Assembly (NCBI GenBank): GCA_020809705.1
Contig: CP085828.1
Coordinates: 1,488,001 to 1,552,000, forward strand
Length of the DNA: 64,000 bases
Reading direction: 5' to 3'
Origin: Calonectria ilicicola
Lineage: Eukaryota; Ascomycota; Sordariomycetes; Hypocreales; Nectriaceae
How positions within the stretch are numbered: the first letter of the stretch is position 1; each line of letters opens with the position of its first letter. Position numbers and translations under genes: made by a program. The notes below the pieces were generated by a model. The model was not told where the DNA came from. It saw nothing but the letters and a program-made list of their open reading frames with translations, and made no database searches. Positions 36,444-47,380 of the stretch are shown here, piece after piece.

Positions 36444-37121
36444 TTAAGCGTTCTGCTTCGCCTTGGCTTTCTTGGCCTCCTGCTCCTCCAGCACCTTGTC
36501 CCACTTGGGGTCCAAGGAGACGTCGTTAGACCATTCCACCTCGCCTGAGAGCATCTTCTTGGCGAGTTCTGACAGCTGTTCTCTGTCCTTTGACATAGGC
36601 TCTTTGCTCTTCAAAGGAATCTGGAAGCGCTGTTGCTGGATGTGCTCATCATTACGCTTCTCCATGAGTTCCTCACGCATTGTCCACAGCTGGTTGCTCC
36701 ATGGTTCCTTGTCTTGGGGGATCTCGGGCCATTGAAAAGGCTTAGCCAGCTCGACCGTCATGATCTTCAAAGGCTGCGGGCGGTACCATGAACGAGAGTA
36801 CGAGTTGCGCTGAGTGAGGGCCTGCTGCTTGACGTATGATCGGACTTTGGTGACCTCAACATTGTAGAGGTTCCATAGGTAGTCTCGCAAATCGAACTTG
36901 GTGAAGCGGAGAGGCACCTTGAAGCAGGCCTCGTTGGGAGGGAGGTGCTCTTTTCGGAGAAAGGTGATGATGTGGTTTGGCCTGATTTGAAAAACGAGGT
37001 TAGCGATTGTGGGCAGTGGACGAAGATGGGAGCTCCAGGATGCTACTCACAGAAAAACTTGCTTCTGACCCAGCTTGAAGCCAGGCAATTGGCGTGCCAC
37101 TGTCTTCGCTGCCTCGGCCAT
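36444..37121 (-). CDS. mrp20: Mitochondrial large-subunit ribosomal protein uL23m
   Basis: Two exons, 37121-37051 and 36981-36444, with a 69-nt GT-AG intron, give 202 residues. The uL23 core reads FKLGQKQVFLPNHIITFLRK, then PPNEACFKVPLRFTKFDLRD, then YLWNLYNVEVTKVRSYV, ending with a fungal C-terminal extension rich in Lys, Glu and Trp (VEWSNDVSLDPKWDKVLEEQ). uL23m sits near the polypeptide exit of the mitochondrial large subunit. The short first exon supplies the start MAEAAKTVARQLPG and is required for the conserved core to be complete. It is head-to-head with the next gene and tail-to-tail with the METTL4-like gene. Confidence 0.9.
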
Positions 37122-37578
37122 GGTTGCTGTTACCTCTGCTGATATCGCCGCGACAAATCAATCTGAGGTCGGTCGTGAAGAATTTCGGACGTCTGACGTC
37201 TGATTGGCCTTAGCGGCGAAAGAGAACTTCCGGGGGGGTGTTGTGCGCACGGGTCACCTAATTGATGCGCACACCCCACTCCTGCCCTCCATACTTGATT
37301 GTTTGGTGAATGATGTTGCTCTTCTTTTTTCGAGTTTGCTTTTACATATTCGAAAAATGAACTTGTGTGAACAAAGGAAATCATCACAATTCATTTCGCT
37401 TGTGACCATTGTTGCAGGCGGCTTTATGTTGGCTCTGCTCTCCTTTCTCTTGCACATCATTGAGTGTGGGCCATCATTCTGCGTTATGTGAACAAGCACG
37501 AAGAACACTCCACGTTGTTTGTCGGATTTACAGACAAAGAATATAATCAAATCAACTAGGAGAAAACACACTTCAAAT
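37122..37578. promoter_or_regulatory. Divergent spacer between mrp20 and a hypothetical gene
   Basis: About 460 bp between start codons, probably with both promoters. The open frame of the downstream gene extends to 37519 but only from a TTG codon. Confidence 0.4.
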
Positions 37579-38951
37579 ATGGAAGATCCGACTCCTGCGC
37601 TAGGCTCACTGAGTCCATCATCGAGCGACGCAACTCCGGTTTCCCGTGTTAGTGCGCGAGCAGCAACGATACCCAAATCTCCAACGACTTCTCTGCGCAA
37701 GAACGTTCGTCAATCTTCCGAAGAGCTAGAAACACTTCTTTTAGAGGAAATGGAGGAAGAGAAGAAGCGATATCCAGGGGCCAGCAGCTGGGCCCCTGAT
37801 GAGGAGCGTCTCTTTGAGATACTCTACAAGCGCCAGGATCTCCCCATGCTGCCGAAAACTTGGAACATGGATTTGAGCGGCGTGCCTATAGCTGATACCG
37901 CATTTCAGACCTCTGATAAGTACCCTCCCATAATTTACGCACATTTAGATAGTTTTCGAGGTAGGAACACTCATCAGAATCTATCAACTTGTTATTGGCT
38001 AACGAATGACGTTCAGCAACCCAATCACTGATGCGGTTAATCGACTTGACCTCCGGAGTGAGATCGCACGTACAAACTGGTCACACAAGAAAAGTACCCG
38101 GCCTCATCAAACGTCAACTGGACAAGTTTCTGGGATGGACTGCCCAAGATGGCGATTATGCCCAGCTGCGCATTGTTCCCAACGTCCTGACTGAGGTCAT
38201 CGATACGACAATGAAGGAAAAGGAAATCACCGAGTATATTCAAAGAAGAATGCGAGCCCTAGCGAGGCTTCAGCGTGAATTTCTCAGGGTGGATGAAAAG
38301 CCAGAATTTTGGGACGTGGTAAAGCCGAGCATTCTTACGTCCCCTATGGTGAAGATTGAACCCGAAGACGAATCTCCAGGGTTGGAAAGATGGCCCAAAG
38401 CTGCGAAAAGGAAATATGATATGGAATCAGATATTAATGAGCTATCGAACGAAACACCGACTCGGAAGCGACCTAAGAGAGACCCTGGCTTCGGGAGGTT
38501 TCGATCATTCTCACGCTCTGGTGGGGTAAAGAAAGCTGAACTGATTCAAAGTTCGGTACGAGAGAGATCCGGAACACCTGAAAAGCCTATAAATACAAAA
38601 GAGATCAAAATAGAAAAGGAAACGAGTGGCGGTTCTTCGGGGTTACCATCACCTCCACATCTTCCAGACACGAGCGTTCCGTCTCACCCAACCTATCGTC
38701 GTCACCCACCTGTGGTTTATGGTCTCTTCATCCTTAATTCTTCGGTCCTGATTCTCACAGCTGATTCCTCTCAAGGCCATGAGGGCTACGTGAGCTTTCA
38801 CGTTCAAGTCAATTTCCAAGATCACCGCCAGAGCGTTTGGAATGCCCTGACTGTGGCTATTGTTGCCTGCCGAGCCCGTGATGAGCTCATGACCCGGAAA
38901 TCTGACTTTGAGAAACTTCCGATTGTCGAAGATAGCGACCCTGATGCATGA
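37579..38951 (+). CDS. Fungal protein of unknown function, 438 aa
   Basis: Two exons, 37579-37960 and 38017-38951, with a 56-nt GT-AG intron, give 438 residues. I do not recognise a named family. A structured N-terminal part has DEERLFEILYKRQDLPMLPK followed by WNMDLSGVPIADTAFQTSD and, across the splice, ATQSLMRLIDLTSGVRSHVQ. A helical stretch ITEYIQRRMRALARLQREF is followed by a basic, nuclear-localisation-like segment (RKRPKRDPGFGRFRSFSRS) and Ser/Pro-rich linkers. The C-terminus (VVYGLFILNSSVLILTADSS, HVQVNFQDHRQSVWNALTVA) again looks folded. There is no signal peptide. A nuclear protein is plausible; a function cannot be given. Confidence 0.8.
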
Positions 38952-39567
38952 CTACTATATCGGAAGGACTTCGATCTGATGAGGAACGACAGGAAGGACC
39001 AAGTGGTGCATATTTCACGAGGATGGATTTTTATCAGTTACGTTTCTATGGCATCTCACCTTGAGACATGGCCTGATCATGTTTATATGGCTGTATATAT
39101 CTCTTCTTTTGTTCTCATGATGGTCAGTGTAGGGATACTCGTTGATTTGATCTATATTATGGCTTGTCTCTCTATCTTAATTTGATTCCCGGTAATGGAC
39201 TGAAATTTCATCATAACTTAATTAAAAAAAATTCGACAATATTCCAACAATTGGAGTGTCTATATCTTCATTGTTCTCTATATCTATGATCATGTGCTAA
39301 TATGTCTGATCGGATGATCGATCCCCTTCTATCCTCAACGCCGAACAACGACGGCTGCCTACTGCCCACGCGTCTCTATCTGTACATACATGGCCATCGC
39401 AATCATCAACCAGGAAAGGTAATTCTCTTTTGTGACAACAAAAAAGAACATGTCGGAGGGGGGGGATTTTTGTGTCAGGCGAGGCCCGGCGCAAGGAATA
39501 CGACAGGTAAAAAAAAAAAAAAGAATTTAATACATAGCATAAAAAAAAGCAAGTGACGGGAGATGGT
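38952..39567. other. Convergent spacer
   Basis: Between the ends of the 438-aa hypothetical gene and the mme1-like gene. AT-rich 3' UTR-like sequence with poly-A runs near 39225, 39510 and 39545. No gene. Confidence 0.45.
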
Positions 39568-40908
39568 CTAAATATTTTCACGTTCCATGGGCATCAAAAC
39601 TTCCAGCTGGCGAAGTAGTCGTTGGTACAAGAACAGCATGCAGCCGCTCTGGATAAAAGTCCACACTCCTCGAGGTCCCACGCCCCGAAACCATCCGGCA
39701 AAGCCCTCGGTGCGGTAGATGACCTTGAGGCCGGTAATGACGGATGAGGCCTCGAGCGCTACGGCACCGGGTTTGGGCCGATGAGTGCTCGGAGAGGATG
39801 TGGAGATGTGGCGGATTTGAGGATTCGGGTCTTTGGGAGCCTGCGCGTTGGCCGGAGGATTTACCTGCGTCTGAAGCCGAGTCTTGACGACATCCAAGGG
39901 GCAGGTGATCACGCCGGCAAGACCACCGGCACTGGCACCAGTGAGCATTTCAAGAGGAACGCCAATATCGCGGCTCTGCTTGTACTTGCGGGCCCATGTG
40001 GTGAATTGTTCCCAGAACATAAACTGCAATGCCGAAAAGGGAAGATCTCGGTAAAGGGTGGCCTTGTAACCATAGAAGAGGGCGGAAGCACCCTCGGTAC
40101 GCACAATAGTTCTTGCAGCGTCTATTGTTCCCCGGTAGTTGTAACCAGAATGGAAGTGAGGGTTGTTGAAACGACCTTGTAGTTGCAACCGGGTTTTGAG
40201 CACTTCAGAAGGGACATAGACAATGGACGAAGCCAAGTCTCCGAGAAAGCCTGACAACTAGTTAGCATTTGAACAACAGCAGTGCACTGACACAGGAGGA
40301 AAACTTGCCTGCTGAAAGGTAGGCGAGGTGCTGCTGGAGACCATGATCAATTAGGAACCGCTTGCTCCATTCATATGTTCCAAAGAAGAGGACGGTTCCG
40401 GGGAATGACCCGCTCAATGCGGGGATCCAACCGCCGTATAGACCTCTCCGAATACCTTCTTGCCTCCAGATTGTGTAGTAGGATTGCCCTAGGGATGTGT
40501 ATTTTGGGGGGACGTGAGGATCACCCTGCTGCCTGGTCTTGACGGTGTCGAGAGAGTGCATCAATAGATCGCCCGTAGATCCTCCAATGCCTCCCGCAAT
40601 CATGGCCTGCCATTGAGCCCATGTTAGCGCACTGCAGTACAATGACAAGGTGACCTTTCCACCAGAGTGGGACGTAGAAAACGCACATGGAGATAGGGTG
40701 GTCGTCCTTCCGACTCGACATCCTCGTTGGTCATGTTTTGGTCGAAAGAGGGCCCGGCACTGATACTTTCCAAGCGACGGCCCGTCTGACCAGCATGGCG
40801 ATGCTCCGGAGGAGTCACGTATCCGCTGGATTCCACCGCAGAAGTCGTTGTCGCCGTCGACGTTTCGGAGGCGAAGACAAGTGCCGAGTCCCGGAGACCT
40901 AGGGGCAT
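39568..40908 (-). CDS. mme1: Mitochondrial carrier, Mme1 (YMR166C)-like
   Basis: Three exons: 40908-40687, 40606-40309 and 40250-39568, giving 400 residues. After a soluble extension of about 70 residues come three carrier repeats with SLDTVKTRQQ, PSEVLKTRLQ and PLDVVKTRLQ motifs. The block AGFLGDLASSIVYVPSEVLK and the block GYKATLYRDLPFSALQFMFW are close to yeast YMR166C/Mme1, a carrier implicated in mitochondrial magnesium export; the substrate here is inferred. It acts in the inner mitochondrial membrane. Intron 2 (40308-40251, 58 nt) is GC-AG, CAG|GCAAGT, and keeps a GCTAAC-like branch site; only this junction restores the SAGFLGD motif. A Pro/Asn/Ser-rich insert lies before the last repeat. 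Confidence 0.88.
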
Positions 40909-41595
40909 TCTCCGGGGAGACTTGGAAAAAAAAAAGGGAACGTTGCGCCGGATAACAGGATGAAGCTTAATTACAGCTGTGGCGCAGCAGGCAGGATCGT
41001 AAACGAGGGGAGGAGCAAGAGGAGGTCCCGAGTAGTGCTGCTATGTCCTTGGCGAGAGGAGGGGACGCAAAAGAGAGGGCGGAGAGAGTCGACGGCGGTG
41101 GGAATTGGGGGGGGATTGGGTCGCGTGGCGGGCCAAGATATGGCGATAAATCATGTCGAGAATTTTGTTGGTTTGCAGGCCTGGAGATGCGCTTACCATG
41201 GCGGGCAGCTGTGGCTGGTGGCCTCCGACTCAGTGGATCCCACGCTTCTTTCAGTGGCCAACGGGGCCGAGAGGCACTGGGGGGCTAGACACCCCCCCCG
41301 GAGCGCTATAGCGATTGCAGCCCGAGCCCAGCAAGCACTTTGGGAAATTTTCGGGGATTCGGGCCCGGAGTATTTCCAGTGTGACCTGTCGGTGCCGAGT
41401 CCACCAAAGCACGAGAGGACAAGCTAAAATGATGGCCAAAGTCGCAGGGTGAATAATTGGGCATGGAGGTTTAGGGACTTGATGTTTATGCTGTTGATTG
41501 GTGATTCTAATACATGAATACTTGCTCTACTGCGATACATATCGTACACTGACCACCTTTTTCTTTCTCTAATTGTACACGCCATCCCTCGTCAA
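40909..41595. other. Spacer between mme1 and imp2
   Basis: Contains the mme1 promoter side and the imp2 3' end. A 155-codon plus-strand open frame (40960-41427) overlaps the presumed leader and has no domain features. No gene supported. Confidence 0.4.
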
Positions 41596-42244
41596 TCATG
41601 ATACGGAAAATTCATTACGCTGCACTCTGTCCGCCGCAGCTGGGTGCTCCCACCATCTCAGGGCCCCGAACTTTCGAAGCGGGTATACCACATGCGTAAC
41701 TCTCCCCGTTAGCAACTGCTTCGAAACAGGACCGTAAGTATTGCTATCCAGACTCGAGCCGGGTGGCCCGTCCCCCTCCACCCAGATATGACCCTGCGGT
41801 ACTCTCACCGTCGGCAGCGGATGCGGTGCCTTGGTCTGTACCACATCATTCTCCAGTGCGACCACTCTCTTGATGGCGATTTTTTCTGGGTGAGTGGGAC
41901 TCCTTTATTCCACGTCGGTCAGTCAGATCTGATCTCTTTTGCTGGAAAAATAAATAAATAAAATAAACATACCGTAGAGTCACTATCATGCCCCTTTCGA
42001 GTTTCTCCTGGGGTGACCACTTGTAGTTGAAAATCACATCCCTTCTTAGCGTCGAGTCCTTCTCATCGTTCAGTGTTGGATACATTGAATTGCCATCTAC
42101 CACGGTCAATTCGGCCACGTGAAGATTGAACATGGCAATGACTGGGATCCATGTCGCGAATCCAGCTAGTTTCCAAGCTGTGGCTGTGAAGACGTTGGAT
42201 TGGCGGCTAGCCCTTAGCCGGCTCCATATTGAGCCAAGAGCCAT
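41596..42244 (-). CDS. imp2: Mitochondrial inner membrane protease subunit 2
   Basis: Two exons, 42244-41973 and 41902-41596, give 192 residues. The S26 peptidase serine motif GNSMYPTLN has Ser53, after an N-terminal membrane segment (GFATWIPVIAMFNLHVAEL). The catalytic lysine is Lys102 in IAIKRVVALEND. The box RVPQGHIWVEGD and SLDSNTYGPVSKQLLTGRV is the IMP2 form. Imp2 trims sorting peptides from proteins exported to the intermembrane space. The ATG at 42244 is used because the open frame above it reaches only a TTG codon. The acceptor is a tandem AAGGAG: using the first AG gives LRSPTHPEK, the second gives LRPTHPEK, both in frame. Confidence 0.9.
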
Positions 42245-43108
42245 CCGGGCGTTGGTGTTCTGCGTTCTCGCTATCGTGGTTGTTGACAGACGGCGTCGCA
42301 AGACATTGCTTATGAATTGAGCGCAGTGAGAGGTGAGGCTTCAAAGGCGACACTGCATGTCTAAGCTTTTCTCGGCTAGTCCCGCCGCCTACTACAGTAC
42401 AATCCCTGAAAGTTTGTACCTTGTCCACCTTTTCCTAATATCTTTCAGCTAAATTATAAATAAATAATTATTATATAAATATAATAAATAAATAATTTAT
42501 ACATAAAGCTTATTAATATTTATTTATTTATTTATTTATTTTTTTTTAACCACTAAACTAATATCTTCTTCAGGTGGTTAAGTTTTAAGGTGAGGAGGAT
42601 GTCACAGGGGCACAATCTCTCAAGGGGTGTATTGTATATGTAATCATCTGGGTCAATGGTCGCATGCCCCATGCCTCAACCCGACAACATGGTTCTGTCC
42701 GAATTGGCTAATATTGTATGTATTCAGAAACTCATCCCAGTTCTCATGTTACCCCGTTACCTCCGTTTTTAAATACACCAATACAAACAAAAATACATCA
42801 ATCATCACAATCATCATCTCACACCCCCACTCACTCACTCACGCAAACCTCATCTCACTCATACACACCTTGCTCAGTGAGATTAAATCGCGAAAAAGCC
42901 GTGTTAGACGCCACTTCCTACTTGAAAACTACATGAATGTCGAACTTTTGTGATGCTATTGCAGCCCGGACAGGCACCGTCTGCCCATCTCCCAAACCGC
43001 TCTAATGACACCGTTTTTCGTCCGAAGCCCCAATCCAAGGGCATATCCGGGGCCGCTCGGACAGACCAGCCGATCTTGCCCCCGTTTGTTTTAAATCCCA
43101 ACCGTTTC
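42245..43108. other. Spacer between imp2 and sui2
   Basis: Contains the imp2 promoter and the sui2 3' end. It includes an AT-only microsatellite-like tract, listed separately, and repeated CACTCACTCA around 42825-42845. No gene supported. Confidence 0.45.
42450..42548. repeat. AT-rich tract with TAAATAAATA / TTTATTTATT runs
   Basis: About 100 bp almost without G or C. It moves from (TAAA)n-like to (TTTA)n-like repeats, so parts could fold back on each other. Confidence 0.85.
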
Positions 43109-44198
43109 TTAGATAGTCTCGGGAATGTTGTCGTCACTGTCGCTCATACTCTCGTCGCCGCTGACCTCGGCGTTCTCGCGCTCGCGCTTCTCCATAAGAG
43201 CCTGCAGCTCAGCATCATCGCTTTCTGTGACGGCCTTGGGCTCCATCTTGACAACTAGGTTGCCGCCTGCAGCCTCGATGTTCTTCTTAATGTCGACAAT
43301 GGCCTCTTCCAAACGGCTGATACCTAGGCTCTTGTCCAGGCAGGTGTTGGTGAGGACGTAAAGGGGAGGGGACACCAGCTTGACCTTGACCTGGGACTCC
43401 TCGGTGTTCTTGGCCTCAGCGGTGCGTAGCGCGCTCTTGACAGCATCGATACCCTCATAACCGAAGCAGGTGACTTCAATGTCGGCTCGGACCTTGGTGG
43501 GCTGGGGAGTGAGTCGCTTGCTGATATAGAGCTTGAGCTCATCGGCAACAGGTTGAGTGGGGAAGGTGGTGTCATTCCAGACTTCGGGGTTACTTAATAA
43601 CACGTTAACGACATTTCAATATTCGAGGAGAGAAGAATTATAACTGACGTAATAGAGAGCTTGAAAGCATCCAGGGCGTGGCCGTATTTCTTGTTTAGAG
43701 GCCAGGCTATGCTCTCATAAAGGGTCTCGATGGGGGTCTGAGTCTTTTCGGCGACGTGTCGCATGATCGAGTGAACCATCTTGCTCTTGTTGTATCGCTC
43801 CTCGCACTTCACAATATCCTCGGGGGAGACTCGTCGCTTCGACAGATCGATATATCCTACAGATAGCGTCAGTGACTGGGCGAAATCACTCAGGCCCAAG
43901 TCGGCTTACCCTTCTCCTTGTCTACTCGAAGTACCACGACGACCTCATTGCGACCGACACGGATAAGCTTCTGGATACTTCGGATACGTCGTCGCGAAAG
44001 TTCGGAGAGCAGAATCATGCCGTCGATGTTGTCATACTCGAGCAGCTTGACATAGGCACCCATTTCGGCGATCTAGTGGGTCAGCATGGCACATTGAAAA
44101 CGTACCATATTTCAACTAACCTGCTTCACATTGACCATGACGAAGCTATCGATCTCCGGGTACTTCTCCTCGTAAAAACGGCAGTTTGTTAACGACAT
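43109..44198 (-). CDS. sui2: Translation initiation factor eIF2 alpha
   Basis: Four exons: 44198-44121, 44072-43910, 43856-43649 and 43592-43109, giving 310 residues. The S1 domain begins [20 protein letters not shown], with the phosphorylation site in [15 protein letters not shown] at Ser52 (Ser51 without the Met). Helical-domain signature [20 protein letters not shown], then the C-terminal alpha-beta domain ([31 protein letters not shown]) and an acidic tail ([15 protein letters not shown]). eIF2-alpha is the regulatory subunit of the GTPase that delivers initiator tRNA; Gcn2-type kinases act on the marked serine. Length matches the family. Shares a 415-bp divergent promoter with bub3. Confidence 0.96.
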
Positions 44199-44613
44199 CT
44201 TGGCGGTATTGTCGAGGAATCAGAGGTTTGGTCGGTATTGAAGAGAAGGTGGGGTTGGGATATTGAGTTGTCCCGATTAGCACACGTATCGAGGCCGAAA
44301 AAATGGCTGAAAAATATCGATGTATTGGTTTTTTTCGGAGGTGCAAAATTCAACCCGTCGCTCGTCGATTTTCTCGTGGTCGGACCGCAAACCGTTTCTC
44401 TTGGAGGGGAAATTCAAGGATGAGGAGTCATAATAATTTTGACATTTTACGGCGGCGATGGGCGATGGTGGGGTGTGGCGGGGTGTGGCTGATCGCTGGG
44501 CGGTGTAGTTCGGCACAAAAGATGAGCTCCACGAAGCTATCGCCACGTGACTAAGCATGTAAACATCCAAAGCTTCACCTCTGATTCGTGATTCACCGCA
44601 AGCGCATTCAGTC
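44199..44613. promoter_or_regulatory. Divergent promoter between sui2 and bub3
   Basis: Only 415 bp separate the start codons of a translation factor and a spindle-checkpoint gene, so the promoters must be adjacent or shared. G-rich GTGGGGTGTGGCGGGGTGTGG repeats occur near 44465-44490. Confidence 0.55.
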
Positions 44614-45719
44614 ATGGCTCCTGGTAAGTTCTTTCCCGGGATATATCAAGAAAATATCGCCTAGGTGCTAATGGACCAACAGCGACGCAATACGAATTGT
44701 CCCCGCCTCCGGGCGACGCGGTTTCCTCCATCGCTTTCGCGCCAAACTCGCCCACCAAGCTCCTGGTTTCGTCATGGGACAAGAAGGTCTACTTTTACGA
44801 CATCTCTGGCGGCGCAGGCGAGACAAATCTGATCAACACATATGAGCATCGCGCGCCGGTTCTGGATGTTTGCTTTGGCGCCGACGACAATGAGGCTTTC
44901 ACCGCCGGCGTGGACTGGGCTGTCAACAGGATTGATCTCGAGACAGGTGACAAGACGCTTGTTGGCAAGCATGCTGCGCCTGTGCGGTGTGTGGTATACA
45001 ACCGCGACCATTCCATTCTCGTCTCCGCATCATGGGACTGCAGTCTCAACATTTATAACCTCCAAGATTCTTCAAGCACACCAATCCGAGTTGCACTGCC
45101 AGGAAAACCCCACGCGCTAGCGGCTAGCCCAACAAAGATTGTTGTCGCGATGACCGGTCGGGTCATCAATATTTACGATGTCAACACCATTGTTGACCTC
45201 TTTTCCTCTGGTTCCACTGAGCTAAAGCCATGGCAGCAACGCGAATCCTCCCTCCGATATTTGACGAGGGCTGTGGCTTGCATGCCGAACGACGCTGGAT
45301 ACGCTACCAGCAGCATCGAGGGTCGAGTCGCCGTCGAATGGTTTGAGGATACCGCGGAGTCCCAGGCCCGCAAGTACGCTTTCAAGTGTCACCGACAAGC
45401 AGCAGCAGATGGCGATGGAGATATCGTCTATCCAGTGAATGCGTTGGCATTCCATCCGGTCCATGGAACCTTTGCATCAGGAGGTGGCGATGGTACGGCA
45501 GCTCTTTGGGATGCTGCGGCAAAGCGAAGGCTAAAGCAATACCAAAAATTCCCCAATAGTGTTGCGGCGCTATCATTCTCGAGTGATGGAAAGTATCTAG
45601 CTGTGGGAGTATGTCCAGGTTTTGAGACGGGACAGGAAGACTACAATGGAGCAGGTCAGACGGCTGTGTTGATTCGAGAGCTTGGCGAGAATGAAGCAAA
45701 GGGCAAAGGAGCCAAGTAG
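44614..45719 (+). CDS. bub3: Spindle checkpoint WD40 protein Bub3
   Basis: Two exons, 44614-44623 and 44683-45719, give 348 residues. The first exon has only 10 nt (ATGGCTCCTG), splicing into TQYELSPPPGDAVSSIAF. WD-type repeats are visible: LLVSSWDKKVYFYDISG, AFTAGVDWAVNRIDLETG, ILVSASWDCSLNIYNLQ, then SSIEGRVAVEWFE and FASGGGDGTAALWDAAAKRR. The IEGRVAVEWF block is typical of Bub3 rather than Rae1. Bub3 acts with Bub1 and Mad3 at kinetochores to delay anaphase. The start was set by the GTAAGT donor directly after ATGGCTCCTG. Length is close to other fungal Bub3 proteins. Confidence 0.93.
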
Positions 45720-45946
45720 GACCTGGTATGTACGAAGGGCGGCCTCATCCGAATAGGCGTTCGGCGGGTGATGGGATCTCAGTTACGTTTAATTGAAGGC
45801 TATATTCTTGAGTTGAGGGGAACGTTGACATGTAGATACCCCTCCAATGGACTGGATATTAAGACCAGCTAAATTTTGTCTCTTCCCTCCCACCTTTCTG
45901 TCCCCGCCATGTGTCCCACATTTCTTGTTTCAAAGTGTAGTTTTCT

Positions 45947-46844
45947 TTAGTGATCAGTGTCGCTCGCGTCTAGCGAAGGACTTCTGCTGGCATAATCTCT
46001 CTGCAGATTAAATGGCGTCTCTCTTGGAAATGAGGAACGTCCAGGGTCCACGATTTTTGTTGCCGTTGTTCTGGTAGCAAAGGGATGGGATAGATTATGG
46101 GATAGTTCGCCGCTGTCAAATCCATCGCGGCATTGAAACTCTGGGCTACCAGGAGGAGAGTGGTTAGGCGAGAAAATCCTCCTCGGTATTTTGTAATCTC
46201 TAATTCTCACGCCCTTCCGAATGGTGTATCTTCCTTTTGTTACCATGTCGCGTGGTGCTCCTCGAGGAACAGGCCTTAGTTTCGTGCTTAATGGTGTGCT
46301 TGCCACAGAACCCGGGGGCGTAGCAAGTTTTCGAAGGGAAAGAAAGGGAACTTCATCGATTCGGAGAGCGCCTGGGTGATTCCGTCAGGAATTTACTCAT
46401 TGCCAATGTAGCGAAATTAAGCTTGCATACTTTCAAGATGCCTCGCTACAACTGATGCATACTCGTCGGTTGAGTAAATCGACTCATTTCGCCTTCTTTT
46501 TGACCCAGGATAGGCTCGCAACCAAAATTCGCCACTAGATTGGAGAGGGATCCTCCCTACCATTTTGCTGTTATGGCTATCATCGCTGGGGAGTTGTGTT
46601 TCCGGGATGCTGTTTTGCGTCAGTCCAGTTAATGGCCGAATTCCAAAATATCACACCTGTCAACGTATGTCAAGTCGGTCGGCGTTGAACAAATTATAAC
46701 AGGTTCGGCCGTTTGATCTTTGTGCATTCGAAACTCTGGTGCTAGGCTTTGTCTGTGAAAGCGGTCTAAATGATTGTCTCTAGGTTCAGGACAAGGTGCG
46801 CTTCTTGCGCGGTCGCTGTTCTGAAAATTAGCATGTCGCTTCAT
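45947..46844 (-). CDS. Hypothetical protein, three exons, 263 aa
   Basis: Exons 46844-46657, 46609-46431 and 46371-45947 join in frame through two short GT-AG introns (47 and 59 nt) with branch-like CTGAC and a GTATGC donor. The product is polar and basic: MKRHANFQNSDRARSAPCPE at the start, LRAYPGSKRRRNESIYSTDE in the middle, then KLRPVPRGAPRD and RIRDYKIPRRIFSPNHSPPG. There is no signal peptide, membrane segment or known motif, and it is probably disordered. I do not recognise a family. Support is mainly that all three open segments connect exactly; the ATG at 46844 is the first in the open frame. Could be a lineage-restricted gene. It is tail-to-tail with bub3, 227 bp away. Confidence 0.6.
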
Positions 46845-47380
46845 GCTGCTGAGAAGACCATGCAGTGTCACGAGATGAACAAATCCCAAATGCGAAAGAA
46901 GAAATTAATCCAACGTTGATTTTTTATCAGTTCGATATATTTACACAAAATTTCGTGTTTGTTAGGTGAAGGGTTTTTAGGAAGCAGAGACCTCGCCTTA
47001 TATCCTAGGTATCAACTGCATAATGCGGCCACTGTTTTACTTGATGCAGGAGCATTCCATCCAAAAGATGACTTTCCACGGCCACGAATACGATGTTAGA
47101 AATCTTTTCGTAAAAAGACCAAAGTCAAATAATTCGAGAGGCGATGGCACTGAGAAAGAAAAAATATTGAGCCCCATGCATATACATTTTTTTTTTTAAC
47201 ATATTTAAGAGTATATCCTGCCTACTGTGGCGCTGTTTCTGGAACCACCCTGCTCTGTTCAAATTGAAAAATGAATTAACAATCTTATTCTCTTCCAGGT
47301 ACATCTTTCCTATCCCGCTAGTGCGTGAATGGAGATCGTCGCGGCCACCATCGCCAATAATGTGACCTGAAGCGGGAGCT
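46845..47380. other. Spacer between the 263-aa gene and the aldo-keto reductase
   Basis: Promoter side of the hypothetical gene and the 3' UTR of the reductase. Open sequence continuing the reductase frame to 47125 is best explained as unspliced read-through. No gene. Confidence 0.45.

Noticed and set aside
40960..41427. 155-codon plus-strand open frame upstream of mme1
   Set aside because: GC-rich chance frame overlapping the presumed mme1 leader; no conserved features.
47125..47380. Extended C-terminus of the aldo-keto reductase
   Set aside because: Better explained by an unspliced GC-AG intron; the tail has no similarity in style to the family.
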